Below, piece after piece: positions 61,507-64,000 of a DNA stretch of 64,000 nt. Under the pieces are notes generated by a model. The model saw only the letters and a program-made list of their open reading frames with translations, was not told the origin of the DNA and searched no databases. Positions within the stretch are counted from its first letter, which is position 1. Each line of letters begins with the position of its first letter. Source of the stretch: an uncultured Mobilibacterium sp. (lineage in GTDB: Bacteria; Bacillota; Clostridia; Peptostreptococcales; Anaerovoracaceae). The translations under genes and the position numbers were made by a program. The stretch covers positions 1 through 64,000 of the forward strand of contig CAMYCF010000004.1 in NCBI GenBank assembly GCA_947254375.1, in the 5' to 3' direction.

Positions 61507-62248
61507 CGCGGTTGGCTTTATGGATAGCTCTGCGCAGTTGTTTTCTGATTGCTTTGATCTTTGGATTCTTTGTATCTTTGAGATAGGTCGAGCAAGCCTG
61601 ATTTGCATCGTGGATAGAATTGCAAAGATGATGTCTGAACGGAACGGCAGCGATGTCGTTATCCGTGATATCGCGGGAAGCTACTGCCGTTGCTACAGCA
61701 TTCTGCAGTCTTGTCGTCGCGGCTTTTACCTCATCTACGGTGACCCAAGGATCACCTAACGTCAGCGAGGCGCGGGTTATCGCCATTGCCAACGCAACGC
61801 GGGCCGGTTTGGTTTTGTAAACCATATCGTTTGCTCCGACAGAGGTGGCATCTACGCAAGCCTCTAAAAGATCGACTTTACTGTGGATGACCGCCAAAGT
61901 GTTCGGATCGATCAGTGTCCCGTTGGAACCGAGCAGATCTTTGAGCTGTTTTGCAATTTTGGTTATTGTCTGGACTACTTTAACGAATTCACCGAGATCT
62001 CCCGACTGGGCGGAAATTGCGTTCAGCTGTACTTCCGCCTGCGACAGCCTTTCCATGTCGCTGTTGACTTCGTTGGCTATCGCCGTCTGTTCTTCAACTG
62101 TTGTTTCCTGCTATTCTGTTACCGCTGCCTGTTCGTCATTGACGATGCCCTGCTCCGACGAGTCTGCAACAAATGCGGCGGTAAACGGAAGGACACTTGT
62201 AAGTACTAACAAAGACATAACTAATACTGATGCTAATCTTTTCTTCAT
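61406..62248 (-). pseudogene. Secreted FIVAR-like helical repeat protein with an in-frame amber codon
   Basis: AAGGAGGG and ATG 62248 start a clear signal peptide (MKKRLASVLVMSLLVLTS, then TAAFVADSS). At 62113-62111 an in-frame TAG follows VTE; the same frame continues QETTVEEQTAIANEV for 234 more residues to 61406. The continuation has two helical repeats of the form LxxAIxKANxVKGDxxTxADV, ending NKAVDDAIAAA, like FIVAR modules of wall proteins. TAG CAG suggests that a CAG became TAG. It is either a young pseudogene or makes full protein only by read-through. Confidence 0.75.
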
Positions 62249-62316
62249 GATTTCCCTCCTTTTTGATCTAACGCGGTATTGATTAGAACGACGTCGTTGC
62301 ATAATTGTTGTAGCAC

Positions 62317-62335
62317 TTCGACAAATTTTGTCAAA
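62317..62335. promoter_or_regulatory. 19-bp palindrome upstream of the secreted protein gene
   Basis: TTCGACAAA, T, TTTGTCAAA: 8 of 9 positions are symmetrical. It covers a TTGACA on the minus strand that could be a -35 box, so it looks like an operator; the matching -10 (TACAAC) is weak. Confidence 0.4.
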
Positions 62336-62468
62336 TCCGCGCCCCTGTTTTTGTTATATTATACAAAATTACTTCAATGTGCTTTATGGCCGTATGATAA
62401 CTTCGTTTTTTATTTCCCGTATTGAGATCTTTTATTTCTCTTTTTGAAATTGTACGGGTCCTTTTACG

Positions 62469-62496
62469 TAAAAAACCGGCGCTTTATACGCCGGCT
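62469..62496 (-). terminator. Terminator of the ATC-hydrolase-like gene
   Basis: GCCGGCG pairs with CGCCGGT around TATAAAG, then TTTTTTACG on the minus strand. Confidence 0.85.
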
Positions 62497-62511
62497 CTGC
62501 TGCTCGGTATT

Positions 62512-63150
62512 TTATTTTTCCGCCCTGTCGACGACGAACCAATAGTCGCAAATGTCGCCGCCCTCCGCAAGGGTGTTTTTGCGGTGCAGGACCCCGTGTT
62601 TGAGCGCGGTAGTTGCATAGTCCATTCTGCACATGCACGGCAACACTTCGAGGAACCCGTTTTTACGGGCAAAATCGTTCAGCGGGTACCTCGTAAAATG
62701 ATAGATCAACCCCTGCTCGTGTAAGGTATCGTCAAAATTGAAGTCCCATGTTTTATCGGTGTATTCGGCGTGCTCGTCGGCCCATTTTTTATAGCCCCCG
62801 AACGATGCCCTGAGCCTCCGCACATATTGCGGATCGTTGAAATCGCCCCTGCCCACGACTTTTTTTACGAGAGAAGAGTGCATCATTTCATCGATGATCC
62901 CGTCGGGATCCTCCGTGGTTATCGCGCCGCCCGCAGCTTTCCACACTGCCATGATCGGAAACGCTCCGTATATGTTACCCTTCATCGGGTTACCCGCACC
63001 TATGTCGTCCGCGTCGAGGAGCATCTGTCTGTATATCTCTTTGCTGTCCTTTATGTATTTGTCCGCGGCCTTGCCGTAGCGGCGTCGGAGCGGCTTTTTC
63101 ATTATTCGCGTCATCATGAACCAAGCAGTCCCGTTATATTTCATGCTCAT
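62512..63150 (-). CDS. L-2-amino-thiazoline-4-carboxylic acid hydrolase family protein
   Basis: 212 residues. The spacing of DFNFDDTLHEQGLIYHFTRYPLNDFARKNG and LPCMCRMDYATTALKHGVLHRKNTLAEGGDICDYWFV matches the ATC hydrolase family (PF14196-type), with conserved Cys and His. The founding enzyme opens a thiazoline to make cysteine; most members in anaerobes are uncharacterised. ATG 63150 follows AAAGGGGGC, 15 bases after the nitroreductase stop. Confidence 0.82.
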   Translation of the reverse strand: MSMKYNGTAWFMMTRIMKKPLRRRYGKAADKYIKDSKEIYRQMLLDADDIGAGNPMKGNIYGAFPIMAVWKAAGGAITTEDPDGIIDEMMHSSLVKKVVGRGDFNDPQYVRRLRASFGGYKKWADEHAEYTDKTWDFNFDDTLHEQGLIYHFTRYPLNDFARKNGFLEVLPCMCRMDYATTALKHGVLHRKNTLAEGGDICDYWFVVDRAEK

Positions 63151-63165
63151 AAAAACGCCCCCTTT

Positions 63166-63741
63166 TTATTTCTCCACGATCAGATCCTCGAGCTTCCTCT
63201 TCGGCACGTGGTGAACGCCTTTTTCATCGCGGTAATATGCGGTCTTTCCGCCGGCCTCCATATCTTCGAGGACGGGCTCTTCCGCCGGCTCACCGATCGC
63301 TATTATCAGCTTCGTCTTGAGGTACTCAGGAAAGGCCAGTATGCCGTCTATCGTGTTCTTGTTGTAGCTTCCGAGCATGCAGGCGCCGAGGCCTTTTTCG
63401 GCGGCCGCGAGGGTGATCGACTGCGCGGCTATCCCCACATCGATCGAAAAATCTTTTACCTTCGATATCCTCTCGTCGTGGCAGATCACGATATAGAGGG
63501 GAGGTTCCGTTCCCGGGATCGGCAGGTGCAGCTCCGGTAAAAGTCCCGCAAGTTTCGTCTCCTTTTCTATGATCTCCGCGTCTTTTCCATCCGCGATATA
63601 AAATTTGAGCGGCTGCAGATTGATGCTCGACGCCGACAGGCGGGCGTGATCTATCATGTCCAGCACCTCTTCGTGCGGGATCTTCCTGTCCCTGTTATAG
63701 CAACGGTATGAGCGGTTTTTCTTTATGAGATCTTTAAGCAT
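63166..63741 (-). CDS. Nitroreductase-family flavoprotein
   Basis: 191 residues from ATG 63741 (MLKDLIKKNRSYR), with AAGGAGGG upstream; an upstream extension has no site. FMN-binding features: NRSYRCYNRD, SASSINLQPLKFYI, DVGIAAQSITLAAAEKGLGACMLGSYN. It reduces nitro, quinone or flavin substrates with NAD(P)H. It forms an operon with the ATC-hydrolase-like gene. Confidence 0.9.
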   Translation of the reverse strand: MLKDLIKKNRSYRCYNRDRKIPHEEVLDMIDHARLSASSINLQPLKFYIADGKDAEIIEKETKLAGLLPELHLPIPGTEPPLYIVICHDERISKVKDFSIDVGIAAQSITLAAAEKGLGACMLGSYNKNTIDGILAFPEYLKTKLIIAIGEPAEEPVLEDMEAGGKTAYYRDEKGVHHVPKRKLEDLIVEK

Positions 63742-63792
63742 CTGTTCCCTCCTTAGCTTGTAAAACAAAAGATTTTTACATATACAGTTGCA

Positions 63793-63818
63793 CAAAACCC
63801 GGCGCTTTTCACGCCGGG
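63793..63818 (-). terminator. Terminator after gyrA
   Basis: CCCGGCG pairs with CGCCGGG around TGAAAAG, then TTTTGTG on the minus strand. Confidence 0.85.
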
Positions 63819-63836
63819 CCGGTTTACTTAACCTTT

Positions 63837-64000
63837 TTATTTGTCGCCGTCGGCGTCGTTTTCGTCGAGACCTTTCGCGAGCGAAACGATGTAATCTTCC
63901 GATTCGACTTTCATGATTTTTACGCCCTGCGTCGTCCTTCCGGACCTCGAGATCTCCTTCGCCCTTATCCTTATGATGACTCCGTTCGAGTTGATAAGGA
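63837..64000 (-). CDS. gyrA: DNA gyrase subunit A, C-terminal fragment (5' part outside window)
   Basis: The last 54 residues are visible: GVIIRIRAKEISRSGRTTQGVKIMKVESEDYIVSLAK and an acidic tail ending ENDADGDK. The RTTQGV string is the final blade of the GyrA beta-pinwheel. With GyrB it introduces negative supercoils. Gyrase rather than ParC is inferred from this blade and the acidic tail. Confidence 0.88.
   Translation of the reverse strand, partial: LINSNGVIIRIRAKEISRSGRTTQGVKIMKVESEDYIVSLAKGLDENDADGDK

Noticed and set aside
62111..62113. TAG as pyrrolysine or reassigned codon
   Set aside because: TAG ends several intact genes in the window (metQ, metI-adjacent metN, phosphoribosyltransferase), and no Pyl genes are present.

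Overview
The window reads as the chromosome of a Gram-positive anaerobe of the Clostridia (Bacillota), roughly half G+C. The reasons are the Shine-Dalgarno style (AAAGGAG/AGGAGG, with several TTG and GTG starts), a Na+-type V-ATPase operon in the ntpFIKECGABD order, ornithine racemase, class B sortase, RF2 with a programmed frameshift, and a clostridial-looking CoA-transferase. A placement near the Anaerovoracaceae / Family XIII group is only a guess. Most of the window is ordinary core genome on the minus strand, with small plus-strand operons.

Layout. 1-1642: start of a secreted vWA surface protein. 2091-3571: IS256-family insertion sequence. 3681-11944: sortase B, phosphoribosyltransferase, two acyl-CoA synthetases, ornithine racemase, greA and lysS, packed as one minus-strand operon. 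12164-14757: phosphohexomutase, ArsC-like protein and maf (plus). 14904-15485: A+T-rich orphan membrane protein. 15572-24186: nine-gene V-ATPase. 24438-35406: CNNM-type protein, secA, prfB, HAD phosphatase, addB, walJ, rlmH and a 48-residue membrane protein. 35526-36164: bioY behind a BirA-type operator. 36322-39188: metN-metI-metQ methionine transporter behind a methionine-rich leader peptide and attenuator. 39369-42592: sstT, histidine phosphatase, tRNA-Arg, rplM-rpsI. 42714-48858: two G3E GTPases, small Cys proteins, tRNA-Ala, acyltransferases. 49008-54579: ung, PAP2, NSS symporter, alr, CoA-transferase. 54900-59401: tRNA-Arg, a broken vWA gene, macro-domain/HTH fusion, cyclodeaminase, rpsR-ssb-rpsF with an S6:S18 leader, dtd. 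59570-64000: plsC, methyltransferase, an amber-interrupted secreted protein, an ATC-hydrolase family protein, nitroreductase, and the 3' end of gyrA.

The best candidate for an undescribed system is the metNIQ leader. A consensus promoter drives a 21-codon leader peptide with eight Met codons. Its stop codon is followed by mutually exclusive antiterminator and terminator helices. This is the architecture of classical ribosome-mediated attenuation, applied to methionine uptake, where Firmicutes normally use S-box or T-box RNAs. A second, genome-style signal is a repeated pattern of short imperfect tandem duplications at the 3' ends of genes, usually spanning the stop codon (about ten cases here). 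In one case the duplicate supplies the ribosome-binding site of the next gene.
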